Of a stretch of DNA of 64,000 nucleotides, positions 41,970 to 52,035 are shown in pieces. The position numbers and the translations under genes were made by a program. The notes under the pieces were generated by a model. That model was not told the DNA's origin. It searched no databases and saw nothing but the letters and a program-made list of their open reading frames with translations. The DNA is from Chondrus crispus. Taxonomy: Eukaryota; Rhodophyta; Florideophyceae; Gigartinales; Gigartinaceae. Each line of letters starts with the position of its first letter. Within the stretch, counting starts at the first letter, position 1. The stretch spans positions 244,293-308,292 of the forward strand of contig NW_005179101.1 of assembly GCF_000350225.1 (NCBI RefSeq), in the 5' to 3' direction.

Positions 41970-41972
41970 TCA

Positions 41973-42885
41973 ACCACTAGGGGTGCTCTTAGGCCTCATG
42001 TTCAGCGTGGAGATGAGCAAGGATTCTTCTGGCGACTATCTCCTGGCAACTATCTCCTGGAGCGATCCGGTGTCTGATTGCTCTAAATTTCGGGAATGTA
42101 AGGCGGGGAAATGTGGAATTTTCAGTAGCACAGTGCTAGTATTGAGAGCAAGAAACAAAGAGTTTAATAGCCTGTCTCTTTGACTTCGGGTTAAAAGCAC
42201 AACACGTCTGAATAGATTCCAAAAACATGATAGAATTTCAAGTTCATTTTGATAAGAACACTGTTGAAATTATAGAGATGGGAAATTGTACGCGGATGAG
42301 GATGTTGCATGCATGTTTTCCGGCTTCAAATCAGAGGCGCCCCTGCTGGCACCAAAACACACGACAGAAGCAGTATATGTCCTCAAGGCGTCCTTTCGCC
42401 GAAACACGAATGACTGGTCAGAAATGGATATACTATTATTATGCAAGAGAAGGTGACCACATTCAGGAGGGCCCTGATCGAGGCAACAGCTCCTTTCTCC
42501 TGCTTCAGCTCTCCTTGAAGATGAGAGACCTGCGAGATATGGCACACAGTTCCCTCAACAGCTCCGAGATGAGGACAGTGTGCCTCATCCCACACAGATG
42601 GGAAGAACATCGTGCTGCCACGGATGGAAACATAATTCATCTTACAAGTTCGGTCAGTCGATTTCTTTAAGTTGTGTAAATTCCCACCTCTGAAACGGAC
42701 AGCAGTCTGACTAAGAAGACGACAAGTTCTCTGGAGACGGCAGAGGACTGAAGTCTTCTTTTCAATTAAGACAAAACCCCAGCTCCAACCTTAAAATTTT
42801 CATAAGGAGCCAACCGCCTAAAGCGAAAGGCGAGCCATCCCCGTTATAAAAGAGGACGCGAAGAACATTTGGTGTATGATGTAAT
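41973..42885. other. No gene recognised
   Basis: A tandem TCTCCTGG(A/C)..CTATCTCCTGG at 42,030-42,062 is the only repeat. The 147-residue plus frame at 42,227-42,670 has no recognisable domain. Confidence 0.5.
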
Positions 42886-42890
42886 CTGTC

Positions 42891-43028
42891 TGTGATGCCA
42901 AGATCAGACGGATGCCTCCAACCCCCGAAGGTGGTCGGAGCGCCGGCGGCTTTATTTGCGTGTAACCTATCGTTGCCTTAAGGGCTGTGCCCTATCTATA
43001 GGTGGTGTCCGATCTGGGTGGAACCACA
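42891..43028 (-). mobile_element. Solo LTR of the Copia-D family (138 bp), TSD CTGTC
   Basis: On the plus strand it runs from TGTGATGCCAAGATCAG to ...GGGTGGAACCACA, with CTGTC immediately before (42,886-42,890) and after (43,029-43,033). It matches the LTRs at 44,971 and 49,059 in ends and in the GCCTCC...GGAGG core. It is the product of LTR-LTR recombination of a former full element. Confidence 0.85.
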
Positions 43029-43033
43029 CTGTC

Positions 43034-44127
43034 GTTCTAGAGGTGACCGTGAGCCAACACCGCAAGGTGGTCATGTCCCCATGCCAGACTTGTATCACCC
43101 GACACTGGATGAAAGAATGTATTTGGCCAATGTAAAGCGAGCAAACTTCTCAACCGACATCAACAATTCTGACTGACAGGATCTCAATACAGCAAAGAAA
43201 AGTTCGTCAAACCTGTCTTCGCTGAGCAGCTTGTTGCCTTTTGTCGCTCTTGAATGGGAGTTTGAATTGTAGATTGATTGCAATTTCCCTTAAGGGAAAG
43301 AGTTTGGTCTCTAAGCGCGCTACACGGGATAAAGGGGGGGCTAGAAGGCGTTCTTTTCTTAAATAGAATAGAGGCATACAAATATGACGTATCCACTTCT
43401 TTGTCACTGTATGTAGAAAGATCATCGCTAATTACTAGGATGGGACCATAATTTATATTCAATGTAAGACATACAGTAGATGTACGAATTAGAAGACGAG
43501 CACAAGATATGGCGAAAGCATGAGATGTGTAGCCTTCATAGAACCTGACAAGCTTCGTGGATGGATTTCAATATTTGGAGATCACAAAATTTTTGTACCT
43601 GTTGCTTATATATTGAGAAGGGGGTAGCAGTGATGAGATATGCGTTTAAAAACTCTCTAACGAAAGAGGGAAACTTCTTCCAAAATATGAGGAACACGTT
43701 GCCCTATACAGAAAACGAGCGGGCAACAGTGTATAGTGTAAACAGCGAGCTCACAGCAGTGCTCAGTGCGGACAGCGAGCTCACAGCAGTGCTCAGTGCG
43801 GACAGCGAGCTCACATCAGACGCAGTGCATACTATTTTACTGTGAGCTCCCGAGAAGCAGACTGGGATTTGCACCTCACGTGAATTCCGCGGGCCAACAG
43901 TTCATACCTCGTTTCTTTGAATCATATTTGTGTTTGGGAGTTACGTAGTAGGTATTCGCCTAAATCCCTTATTTCTCTGATTAGATAAGACTACTTAAGA
44001 CGGCCTGGAGACATGGTTTGACCACAGGCCAGAACTGAGTCATCCAACTTCAAGTTCAACGTTTACTGGACTGGTAGCGATTGTTTAAGAAATTGTCGAT
44101 TCGCTAATAGAGTGAGGAGTTGTCAAG
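43034..44127. other. No gene recognised; one 30-bp tandem array
   Basis: Contains the short tandem array at 43,742-43,816. The other frames are short and unremarkable. The last ~100 bases precede the secreted-protein gene. Confidence 0.5.
43742..43816. repeat. 30-bp tandem repeat, 2.5 copies
   Basis: ACAGCGAGCTCACAGCAGTG... repeats at 43,742, 43,772 and 43,802 with almost no change. It is a simple minisatellite. Confidence 0.9.
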
Positions 44128-44511
44128 ATGAGAGGGGCGTTGCAATTGTTCTGCTGTTTCACGCTCATCGCCGCGAGTCACAGCGCAGCCTGTGGGCGTC
44201 ACGGGGAATCCATGCAGAAGACAGAGTTTTCCCGAGCAGTCAAGAATCATTTTAATAGGAGAGTACAAGCCTACTCGTTGGTATGGTTTACTGATGGGGT
44301 TGACTTTAACATCAAGACTAAAGAACGAGGCAGGGTAATCCGCATCAGACTGAAGAACACGTCGAATCTTTTCCCTATAAAACTCACCAGAGACCTGGAT
44401 GCTGCGGAAGCTGTGGACTGGATTGTCAACTGTAATAGTGGATCAACTACCAAGGGTGGGTGGAGAAAGGTTGGCGGGGTGCGTTACGACTTTGATCCTA
44501 TTCGCAGTTGA
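44128..44511 (+). CDS. Small secreted protein, unknown function
   Basis: 127 residues with ATG at 44,128 and TGA at 44,511. The N-terminus MRGALQLFCCFTLIAASHSA is a convincing signal peptide with a likely cleavage after SHSA. The mature part has Cys residues at about 22 and 101, a basic N-terminal helix (FSRAVKNHFNRRVQAY), β-rich segments and a glycine/tryptophan-containing end. It could be an extracellular or vacuolar protein. No family is recognised. It is intact and bounded by non-coding DNA. Confidence 0.5.
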   Translation: MRGALQLFCCFTLIAASHSAACGRHGESMQKTEFSRAVKNHFNRRVQAYSLVWFTDGVDFNIKTKERGRVIRIRLKNTSNLFPIKLTRDLDAAEAVDWIVNCNSGSTTKGGWRKVGGVRYDFDPIRS

Positions 44512-44587
44512 AAATTCGATTGACGTAGAGGTTCAGCGGTACGAAGCCCGCGCACTGCGTGGGCAGGAGGAAAGGGTGCACGTCCCG

Positions 44588-44803
44588 CTATTCATTTCGT
44601 GCCCGCAGTTCCAGACTTGGTCCAACGATTAAATATAAGCCACTCTTTTCCACGTTGACCAGATTGTGTACCGAGTTCAACAGGTATTCGTTTCCTAAGT
44701 TAGTGACAAAATTGTTGTCTATCGAAAGTTCGTTTACACTGCTACTCCTTGAAATGTCGTTAAGTTTCTGTAAAACGCCATCATGGCAAGATAGATAAAC
44801 CAT
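44588..44803 (-). pseudogene. Leucine-rich-repeat-like fragment
   Basis: The 71-residue minus frame shows spaced Leu/Ile/Val (LSIDNNFVTNLGNEYLL, VHNLVNVEKSGLYLI), as in leucine-rich repeats. It ends close to the TIR element at 44,844, so it may be a fragment of a host gene broken off at that point. The repeat pattern is too short and irregular to be sure. Confidence 0.25.
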
Positions 44804-44970
44804 TGCGAAAAGACTTTGGCATTTTACGTTGTTGCCAGACTGAGGGTGTGTCTTAACATGCCCCGTTTTGCTGCGGTTTGCTTTGCCTTGCCCAAAGAAG
44901 TGACTTGGCGTGCTATGAGTGGCTCCTACGTTTTAATTTATGTGTTTAAGAAAAGCAACGGCTTAAGAAG

Positions 44971-45169
44971 TGTGATGCCAAGAACTGGTCCGACGCCTCC
45001 GACCACCGTAGGTGGCGGAGGCGACGGACACTTTATTCAGTTGGCTATGGTAGACCTAAATGGCTGTATGCCTTATCTGTGACGGCTGCCTTATCTGGAT
45101 GGAACCATGTGATTTTTGTTTTGGTGGCGCGTTGGCCGAGCGTCGAACTTGGTTCTGGATGGAACCACA
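44971..45169 (-). repeat. Copia-D1 3' LTR (199 bp)
   Basis: It is about 60 bases longer than the 5' LTR. The extra part (TGTGATTTTTGTTTTGGTGG...) lies between two copies of CTGGATGGAACCA. The second copia element (52,254-52,451) has the same long form. The solo LTR at 42,891 and the 5' LTR at 49,059 have the short form. Confidence 0.8.
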
Positions 45170-45180
45170 CTCCCCCCGAC

Positions 45181-47990
45181 GCGAGGGCAGCGTGTCCTGT
45201 ATGTCTCTTACGGCGATGTTCTTCTTGTGTGCGCGGTAGAGTGTTGATTTGAGGGATTTGGTGAGGATGTCGGCGTATTGTTCGATGGATGGTATCCGCC
45301 GGATGTTCAATTTTCCCTGTTGCACTGTGTCGTGGAGATAGTGATATCTCACGTCGATGCACTTCCTCCTTTTCGTCGCGCCCATGCTCTTCGCCATTTT
45401 CACCGCTGCTGTGTTGTCCACATGCAGGGTGGGCGTGCTGCTGGGGAGTTGTATTTCGCGTATGAGGTTGTGTAGCCAGAGTGTGAGGGCCGTTGTGTCG
45501 AATGCGGCGATATACTCCGCCTCGCAAGTGCTTTTTGCGACGACGGGTTGTTGCTTCGCAATCCACTGTACTGGTGCTCTGTTGATGAGCGTTACCATGC
45601 CGCTGATTGATTTTCGGCTTTTGGCGTCGTTCGCATAGTCGGCGTCTGAGTATGCGCAGATGGTGATTTCGCGGTTTTTATCCGCTGGCATGAGAATGCC
45701 TTCGTCACGAGTACTCTGGAGGTACTGTAGGAGTCGTTGCAGCAGATTCTAGTGGCGCTGTGTCCGTTTCTTGAGCTCATGTGCGAGCGTGGTTGCTGCG
45801 AATGCTGTGCCAGGGCGCGCGCTGTCCGCTATGTATCTTATTTCGCCAACTGCTTTGCCATATATCGTGGCAATGTCAGCTCGTATGTCCTCTTCGTCGG
45901 TGGGAGGGTTTATTTTTATGCCGTCCAGATATGGGGTGGTCCTCTTTTTGCATCCTGTCTGCGCGAGGAGTGTGACCACGGTATCGATGTGCGATGGTTG
46001 GGAGATGTGTATTCCCTGAGGTGTGTACCTGATTTTCCAGTTGAGGTACGAGGTCGGGCGTCCCATTCTTTTCACTGCATTTTTTTGGAGTGTGTGGTAC
46101 AGTGAGTCGATCATGGATTTCGTGAAGGCGATTGGTAAAAAATCGTCCATGCTTATGCCAACTATCAGCGTGTCCTTCCCTTCTGTTTTCGTGAAGAGGG
46201 ACGTGTCTGAGCGCATTTGTTTGTACCCGTGACTCTTGAGGTGTGCGTGCAGTTAGGTGCTGTAAATTTTGGCTGTGCCGTATACGTTTTCTTTTAGTTG
46301 CCCGTGTGTGGCTGCGTGCTTGAAAGATCCGTCGAACCGCCCTGGTTGCCATACGAACACTTTCCGTTTGTGTTGGTATGCCTCGTGGAGGTACGCTCCC
46401 GATATGTCGAAATGTTCTATCTCCATGTTGCAGGACGCAGCGATGGCGAAAAGGGTGCGGATCGTGCTTCTGTCAGCCATGTACGTCGCTGTCTTCTCCG
46501 GATCGTAATGAGTGTGTGGAGACATTCTGTTTCCGCGGATCGAGCACCGTGCTTTGTGTTTGGTGCCTGTCTGATCCCTCTTGTAACGATATGTCACCGT
46601 CGTCGGGATGATGTCCCGTCTGTTGGTACTGTCTGTCTGCGATCGTCAGTCAATTGCCTCCATCTCGTCAAGCTGGTTGAGTTCGGTGTCGTGTGCGTCT
46701 GCCCATTTTTTGGCGTCTGGGTATTGGCGCGCTTGCTTCAGAGTTTTAGGGGGGGTAGTGTTGGTGACAGTCTTCGGGATGTGTGCTGTTCTTTGCGGTT
46801 TTTTCTTCGGCGTGCTCTGTGTTCTGTACACTTCCGTGGTGTTTTCGCAGGGGTCTTGCTGCCTGTGGTAGGCTCTGAAGTCCGCTGCTCGCATTTTGCT
46901 GTACCTTCGGGTTTGAAGGTTTTCGACACAGATATGTCTCGTTCATTGCGTACATGTATCTCACTTGTGATGCCTTGCTGTGGAGTTTTGGCATGTTGGG
47001 TTTGAGAATGGGGGTATATCCCAGTTGTCCGAACGCCATAATTTTTTTGAGCTGTGGCTTTTGCCGATAGCACGGCGTGTGAGGGATTCCTTTTACCGCG
47101 TGGTGGTAAGTTCTGTTGTATTTAAATACAGCATCGCTCAAGGCGTCTTGCCAGTACACGTCGTGGAGTTTGCTGTGTGCGAGCGTGGCTCTCACTTTAT
47201 CCATGAGTGTGCGATTGATGCGCTCGGCGAGAGCGTTCTCCTGCGGCGTGTATGTCGTTGTCGGTCGGTATTGGATTTCTCTGTGTTAGAGCTACTTCTG
47301 TACTTATTTGGCGAGGTACTCTTTCGCGTTGTCCGTCACGAGGAGTCTCGGTTGCTCTCCATTTTCCGTTGCTATCCTATCGATGGCTTGGATGATTGTG
47401 TGTGGCAGTTGTGCCCTGTTGTGGAGGCAGAAAACTCATATATATCTTGTGTTCGTGTCTATGACTGTGAGAAAGTAGCGACAGTTATGTTGGAACGGGG
47501 GGTGTATTGGGCCGCAGACATCCGAGGAGAGACTCTCTCCTCTTTCTGCGTGGTTGAGGCGGATGTGCCATTCAGCCATTTGCTGTGCTGCCTCTGTGGG
47601 GATTTGTTGTCTCGACGGTGTGCTGGGTGTGTTTCGCAGTGTCGGTGTTTGGCGTCGCGTGGTGTTGAATGGTAATTGATCGCTGCGTCGCCGTGTGAGG
47701 GGGGATGTGAAATTGGGGATGCCTGCATTTTTTTGGGTGATGGTTTGGCACGAGTTTTGCTGGTCGTTGTTGTACGGTTGTATGTCCTTGCTCCTTTGGC
47801 GGTTGCTTGTTGTTGGAGGCGGTGCTGACCGTTTTGGAAATGTGCGGTGAGTTTTGCTGGTGGCAAGCGCGTCGGTTTGTGAAGTGTTGCTTTGGTTCTG
47901 GAGAACGTCAAGTGTCCGTGCGCTGCCAGGTCGTGTACTGATAGCAAATTTTCTTTGATGCTCGGCGCATGCACGGCTGGTACTCGTACT
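45181..47990 (-). pseudogene. pol: Copia-D1 pol: protease remnant, integrase, RT, RNase H
   Basis: The protease is reduced to its C-terminal part (KENLLSVHDLAAHG, 47,990-47,880) and the catalytic Asp is missing. The pre-integrase finger is cut: WHIRLNHAERGESL leads directly into SDVCGPI, without the CxxC pair. Integrase shows RYFLTVIDTNTRYI, VTDNAKEYLAK and YTPQENALAERINRTL. Within it stand TAA, TAG and TAA (about 47,278-47,320), and TGA replaces Trp at about 47,433. RT has the palm start EHFDISGAYLHE and the catalytic box GISMDDF in place of YVDD. It is broken by TGA at 46,646 and TAA at 46,253. RNase H (CAYSDADYANDAKSRKSISG, KSTCEAEYIA) follows a TAG at 45,749. The last two and two of the integrase stops are shared with Copia-D2. 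Confidence 0.88.
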
Positions 47991-48917
47991 CTATTCCTCT
48001 TCTTCGCTCGTGTCGTCGCGTGTTTGCAGTTGCTCTTCGATCGCATGTAAACGATCATGCAACTGGTGCATGATGTTTGTTTCGTCAGTCTGTGTGTCGT
48101 CGTTGTTGTGCGCTGCTTGCGCTTGTGCGTAGGATTGTTTCTGTTTGTACCTACGCGTGTAGCAGTTTGTTGTTTCGTGGCTGATGCTGCCGTGGATCGT
48201 GCACCATGGGCCTTTGTATGCTGTGGGTTTTGCGTAGTGAGGTTTGTTGCTCACTGTCCGCCTGGGTTGCATTCTGGTTGCGCGTTTGCGCGGTGCTGAT
48301 GCTGTTTGTTGGGTGTGCATCTGGGTGTGCATTAGCTGGACTTGGTGCACATGGTTGATAAACCCGTTGATTGTGAGGGGTGGGTTTCCTGTCATGATGA
48401 TGGCGAGTTGTCCCATGTCTGGGTGCTGTGCAATTCCCTGTATCATGTACCTCACTGTGATGCGTTCCACATTGATGTTTGGGAATTGCGCTACTTGCAT
48501 CCTGTATCGGATCTCTCTGTGTTTTTCAACATAGTCGTTGAGCTCCTGTCCCTGTTGGTATCTCGTGTTGCGAGCTTCTGCATCGAGGAGCTCGTGGTTC
48601 TCCGTCGACGATGTGTCCACTGTAGATCTTATGATGTGGCAGATCGTTTGAGGTTCGTAACGTAGGATGTGGAGTGGCAGGATTTTGATGACTTCGTTGG
48701 TGAGACTTTGCATTATGGCTTTCCTGATCATGTCCGCTTTCTGTTGTTCATGCGGTGCGTCCGTGTTCGGCTCTGTGGTCGTGCTCGGTGGTGTGGTGAG
48801 AAGTTGTGCTGCCTTGATCGTGCGAGCGTAGATCTCAAGTGCGTCGTACCAGTAAGTGTGATTACTTGCTGTGAGTCGGGGTAGTTGACCCGGGGCCGAT
48901 GCTTGTTGATCTGTCAT
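47991..48917 (-). CDS. gag: Copia-D1 Gag
   Basis: 308 residues, ATG at 48,917, no internal stop. The first 190 residues are a copia-type gag (ATG, then YWYDALEIYARTIKAAQLL, LLDAEARNTRYQQGQELNDY). A basic linker follows. A knuckle of the form C-x2-H-x4-H-x4-C (CTIHGSISHETTNC) replaces the standard CCHC. The end is a coiled acidic tail (LHDRLHAIEEQLQTRDDTSEEEE). Gag would form the particle and bind element RNA. Being intact while pol is broken, it could still be assembled if transcribed. It directly follows the leader and primer site. Confidence 0.82.
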   Translation of the reverse strand: MTDQQASAPGQLPRLTASNHTYWYDALEIYARTIKAAQLLTTPPSTTTEPNTDAPHEQQKADMIRKAIMQSLTNEVIKILPLHILRYEPQTICHIIRSTVDTSSTENHELLDAEARNTRYQQGQELNDYVEKHREIRYRMQVAQFPNINVERITVRYMIQGIAQHPDMGQLAIIMTGNPPLTINGFINHVHQVQLMHTQMHTQQTASAPRKRATRMQPRRTVSNKPHYAKPTAYKGPWCTIHGSISHETTNCYTRRYKQKQSYAQAQAAHNNDDTQTDETNIMHQLHDRLHAIEEQLQTRDDTSEEEE

Positions 48918-49042
48918 TGTTCCGTGGATTTAGAGAGCTGGGGACGAGCGTTAGTGTGTTGCGCGGGGTGGTGTTGGTCTCGCGCGTTTGTCGCAGTTGG
49001 GATTGGGGATCGTATGCTGCGGATCGGTAGTCAGTGGTAGTG

Positions 49043-49058
49043 TGTGGTGCCCATAACC
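49043..49058 (-). other. Copia-D1 primer binding site, half-initiator-tRNA type
   Basis: Immediately after the 5' LTR (minus strand) stands GGTTATGGGCACCACA. GGTTATGGGC is complementary to the anticodon-loop region (GCCCATAACC) of an initiator methionine tRNA. This is the priming mode known for Drosophila copia, where a 5' half-tRNA is used. The next bases diverge from that element. Confidence 0.6.
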
Positions 49059-49197
49059 TGTGATGCCAAGAACTGGTCCGATGCCTCCGACCACCGTAGG
49101 TGGCGGAGGCGACGGCGACTTTATTCAGTTTGCTATGGTAGACCTAAATGGCTGTATGCCTTATCTGTGAGGGCTGCCTTATCTGGATGGAACCACA
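49059..49197 (-). repeat. Copia-D1 5' LTR (139 bp, short form)
   Basis: TGTGATGCC...GGAACCACA on the plus strand. It contains the inverted core CGCCTCCGACCACCG/CGGTGGCGGAGGCG-like arms. At 139 bp it is very short for an LTR and holds no obvious TATA box. Confidence 0.85.
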
Positions 49198-49684
49198 AGA
49201 AGCATACGGTATTTGTTAAGAATTTAAAGGTATTCCTGGCAAAACCGGGCAAGGCAAAGCAAAACCCAGCCTGTTAAGACACGCCCTGAATCAGAAGCAA
49301 GAGGCCATCATGTCACACAAACACAGATTAAACAACAACATAGATAAGACCTATTGGCCACGTGTACAGCAGATTGGGCTGGCTCTATTGTCTAGGTGAC
49401 AAATGGCCTCATATGAGGCCAGTTTTTAGGCGGGCTTTTGCAATTCGAATAATTGTAGAATTTATCGCTACTGTAGTTAAAAGCTTACGACTAGAGTACT
49501 AATCGTTGGCAAACTAGAAAACATTCAATTCCGTATTTCAGTCTTCCCTAATCAACACTTTCGTCTTCCTCTTCCCTAAATTTCTTCAAAATGGTGAGCG
49601 TCAATGATCCTCGAATTATTGCAGGTAACCTCGTCCACACTCCTGCAAGACTGCTCACAGCTCAGAGTAAATGTCGCCGCATGT

Positions 49685-51694
49685 ATGGAGCCTCCTAGAA
49701 GATCAAAATTGGTCACGGGAACTGTCATTGGCATGAAAACTGACAAAGTGAAGGGTCGCAGTGTCACTTCAGTCAGGGCTAAATGGGAATTATCAGATGG
49801 CGTCAAGGAATTCACGCCTCGCATAGCTAACATCAAGGCTGGTGAAGTGATAGACCTGATCGATGACGTTCCTGAAGATCATATCCATCAAGAAGCTGAC
49901 CATTATCCGCGACCGGAGCCTACAGAGGACCGCGTGAAGCCACTGGAAGGAGCACTCAGCTCGAGTACGAGGATCTGCGAGAGTGACGAAATGGATTCCC
50001 AAGATGGCCTCATGAATGTCCACGGCCGGGCCTGGAAGCGTGAGGAAGTCACGATGCATTTAAATGGTATGATACCGCCGAGAAGATAGTAGGTGATTGG
50101 AACGATTGATGAGGTTATATCCCGTGGTCACAGTCCATCTCAAATGCATTCCATGGACGACTTCATGTGGATGTTCCCACAGGAGCACTTGGCATTAATG
50201 GTTTCTTATACCAACGATGCAATGGAATCAAGGGGACTTCGTTTGACTACAAGAGGTGAAATTTTGAAGTTTTTTGGGGTACTAATCCTTATGACTCGGA
50301 TTGCATTCAGCACCAGAAGGTCTCTTTGGAGCTCACAGGAAGCCAGCAAAATATCTCCTGCAACAACAATTCGGAAACATCATGTCCCGCAGAAGATTCA
50401 AGGAGCTTCCTCAGAATGTAACGTTCAGCTTTCCAGCTGACTCAAATGACAGATGGGGTATGATCAGAGACTTCATGGTGGCAATCAATGATCACAGAGC
50501 ATCACATGTGATTCCATCACAGAACATCTGCGTTGATGAGAGTATGTCACGCTGGTATAGACTTGGAGGAGATTGGATTGCCGCGGCATGATCAAGTCTC
50601 AGGCCATGGACCGAAAACCCGAGAATGACTGTTATTTGAAGACTGCTGCATGTGGAAAAAGTGGAATCATAATAAGAATTTAGAACGTCGTCTCAGCTGA
50701 GGAGACTTCATTAAAAGATTTTGAAAGTGAACACTTACACGGAACCGCAGTGACTTTGAGGTTGTTACAGCCATGGTTTCATACCAATCGTGTTGTCTGC
50801 GCGGATTCGTACTTTGCTTCTGTCCACACGACTGAATCACTTTATGAGAAAGGTCTAAGATTCACAGGTGTGGTGAAGACATCTACCAAGAAATATCCGA
50901 TGACATATCTATCTCATCTGGAGATTGCTGAAAAGGGAGAGCACGTCACACTAGTTTCGAAGCCGGTGGCCGGGCCTCATCTTATGGCAGTGATGTGGGT
51001 GGACCGAGACCGCAAATACTTTATTAGTTCTGTCGGAACATCCAACGAAGGAACTCCAATCTTCCGCGAGAGATGGCGTACACGTCATGGTGTGACAAGA
51101 AAAGAGGAATTGTCTATCCGTAATCGCTCAGTCTGCGAGCAGTATTATGAAACTTGCTCTCAGATTGACGGCCACAACAGATCTCGTCAGGATGATCTCG
51201 GCTTGGAAAAGAAGTTCGAAGTCAAGGAGTGGTCTATGCGTGTCAACACTTCTTTATTGGCCATTTGCATTGTGGATGCATGGACACTGTATGCAGGTGC
51301 AAAAGAAGATGGTTCTAAGATGTCTCCAAATCAGTTTTATTGTGAGCTTGCTGACCAGTTGATTGATAACAAGTATGATCGTATATCGTTACGTCAGCGA
51401 GAATCAGGCAGTGCTGTTGAAGATGAAGATGTTGGGTTTGGCAGTGGAATTGGTAATCACCTAACTCCAACCACTCGCAAGCGGAAAAGCGCATCCGGCG
51501 AGGAGACTTGTGCTCTTTTTTCAATCCAGATGCAATATTTGCAAGGTACAAAAAAGTCAAAGTTTATTTGCTCAGCCTGCAAAGTATATTTTGACAAAGA
51601 AGTATACCTTTGTCATCACCAGACTGGGCGTGACTGTTTTAAGAAACATGTGGACGAACGTCACGATCTTACTTACAAAGGTAAGTATTACTAG
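49685..51694 (+). pseudogene. piggyBac-type transposase (DDE_Tnp_1_7), several stops
   Basis: The likely start ATG is at 49,685 (MEPPRRSKLVTGTV). A non-conserved acidic N-terminus ends in two TAG codons (50,087-50,092). The same frame resumes with the piggyBac core (MDDFMWMFPQEHLALMVSYT). After a shift, FGNIMSRRRFKELPQNVTFS leads to the first catalytic region, ICVDESMSRWYRLGGDW (about 50,530). Another shift brings AMDRKPENDCYLKTAACGKS, a TAG, then the second Asp in VVCADSYFASV (about 50,780). The last frame is open from 50,750 to 51,694. It ends in a Cys/His-rich zinc domain (CSACKVYFDKEVYLCHHQTG). The protein would excise without footprint at TTAA sites. It is inactive here because of at least three stops and two shifts. 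Confidence 0.85.
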
Positions 51695-51968
51695 TGCTTA
51701 AAGAGTTCTCGGCCATTAAAACTGACTAAATTGGTCAGCATTTGAGTAAAATAGAGCAAAAAGAGATAGAAAACTCCTTTTGCCCCCTATGGTTCTATCC
51801 TGCGTCTAAAGACTTGCTTGGAAGACCTGCAGCCGTGTCGAAATGCCCCTTTATGAGATTTCACCGTATTCAATCTCATGTTCGAGTGGGCGCTATAAAG
51901 CGTCCTGGGCTGCAGGTCACGAACAAGAACCATGGAGATCTCCGAAGGGATTTTTCGACCACTAAAGT

Positions 51969-52035
51969 GCTCAGCGAGGAGTTGAACCCCGGCCTCTAAG
52001 ACTCACCCATCCTTGCAGACCACTGAGCTGGCTTG
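51969..52035 (-). ncRNA. tRNA-like sequence with Pol III A and B boxes (possible SINE head)
   Basis: On the minus strand AGCTCAGTGGTC (52,029-52,018) resembles a tRNA A box. GGGGTTCAACTCC (51,990-51,978) resembles a B box and forms a T-arm-like stem CGGGG/CCTCG. The acceptor ends do not pair, so this is not a functional tRNA gene. It could be the head of a SINE running left into 51,960-51,750. No second copy is seen in the window. Confidence 0.35.

Larger units (their letters stand above)
44971..49197 (-). mobile_element. Copia-D1: Ty1/copia retrotransposon, TSD AGAAG
   Basis: Minus-strand order is 5' LTR (49,197-49,059), primer site, gag, pol, polypurine tract (CGGGGGGAG at 45,170-45,179) and 3' LTR (45,169-44,971). 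AGAAG stands on both sides (44,966-44,970 and 49,198-49,202). The empty site in copy A of the TIR element has a single AGAAG. The coding part is damaged by several stops, one frameshift and at least one deletion. A second copy of the family is at 52,254-55,652 and a solo LTR at 42,891. Confidence 0.92.
44844..49286 (+). mobile_element. Small TIR element, copy B, split by a copia insertion (TSD TGA)
   Basis: The left piece 44,844-44,970 starts GGGTGTGTCTTAACATG. The right piece 49,198-49,286 ends CTGTTAAGACACGCCC. TGA flanks both (44,841-44,843 and 49,287-49,289). Put together without the copia element the two pieces give the sequence of copy A (10,017-10,225). Confidence 0.85.

Noticed and set aside
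43742-43816. Possible CRISPR-like repeat array
   Set aside because: It is a head-to-tail minisatellite with a 30-bp period and no spacers, in a eukaryotic sequence.
45749-47320. Reassignment of TAA/TAG to glutamine as explanation for shared stops in copia
   Set aside because: Host-like genes in the window end in TAG, TAA and TGA, D1 has a private TAA where D2 has GAA, and other elements carry all three stops as ordinary damage. Kept only as a read-through question.
45298-48665. Several long plus-strand frames over Copia-D1 (and equivalents over D2)
   Set aside because: They are mirror frames of the minus-strand pol and gag, and carry Cys/Val-rich peptides typical of reading a coding strand backwards.
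51969-52035. Functional tRNA gene
   Set aside because: Promoter-box-like motifs and a T arm are present, but the acceptor stem does not pair and no clear anticodon arm forms.
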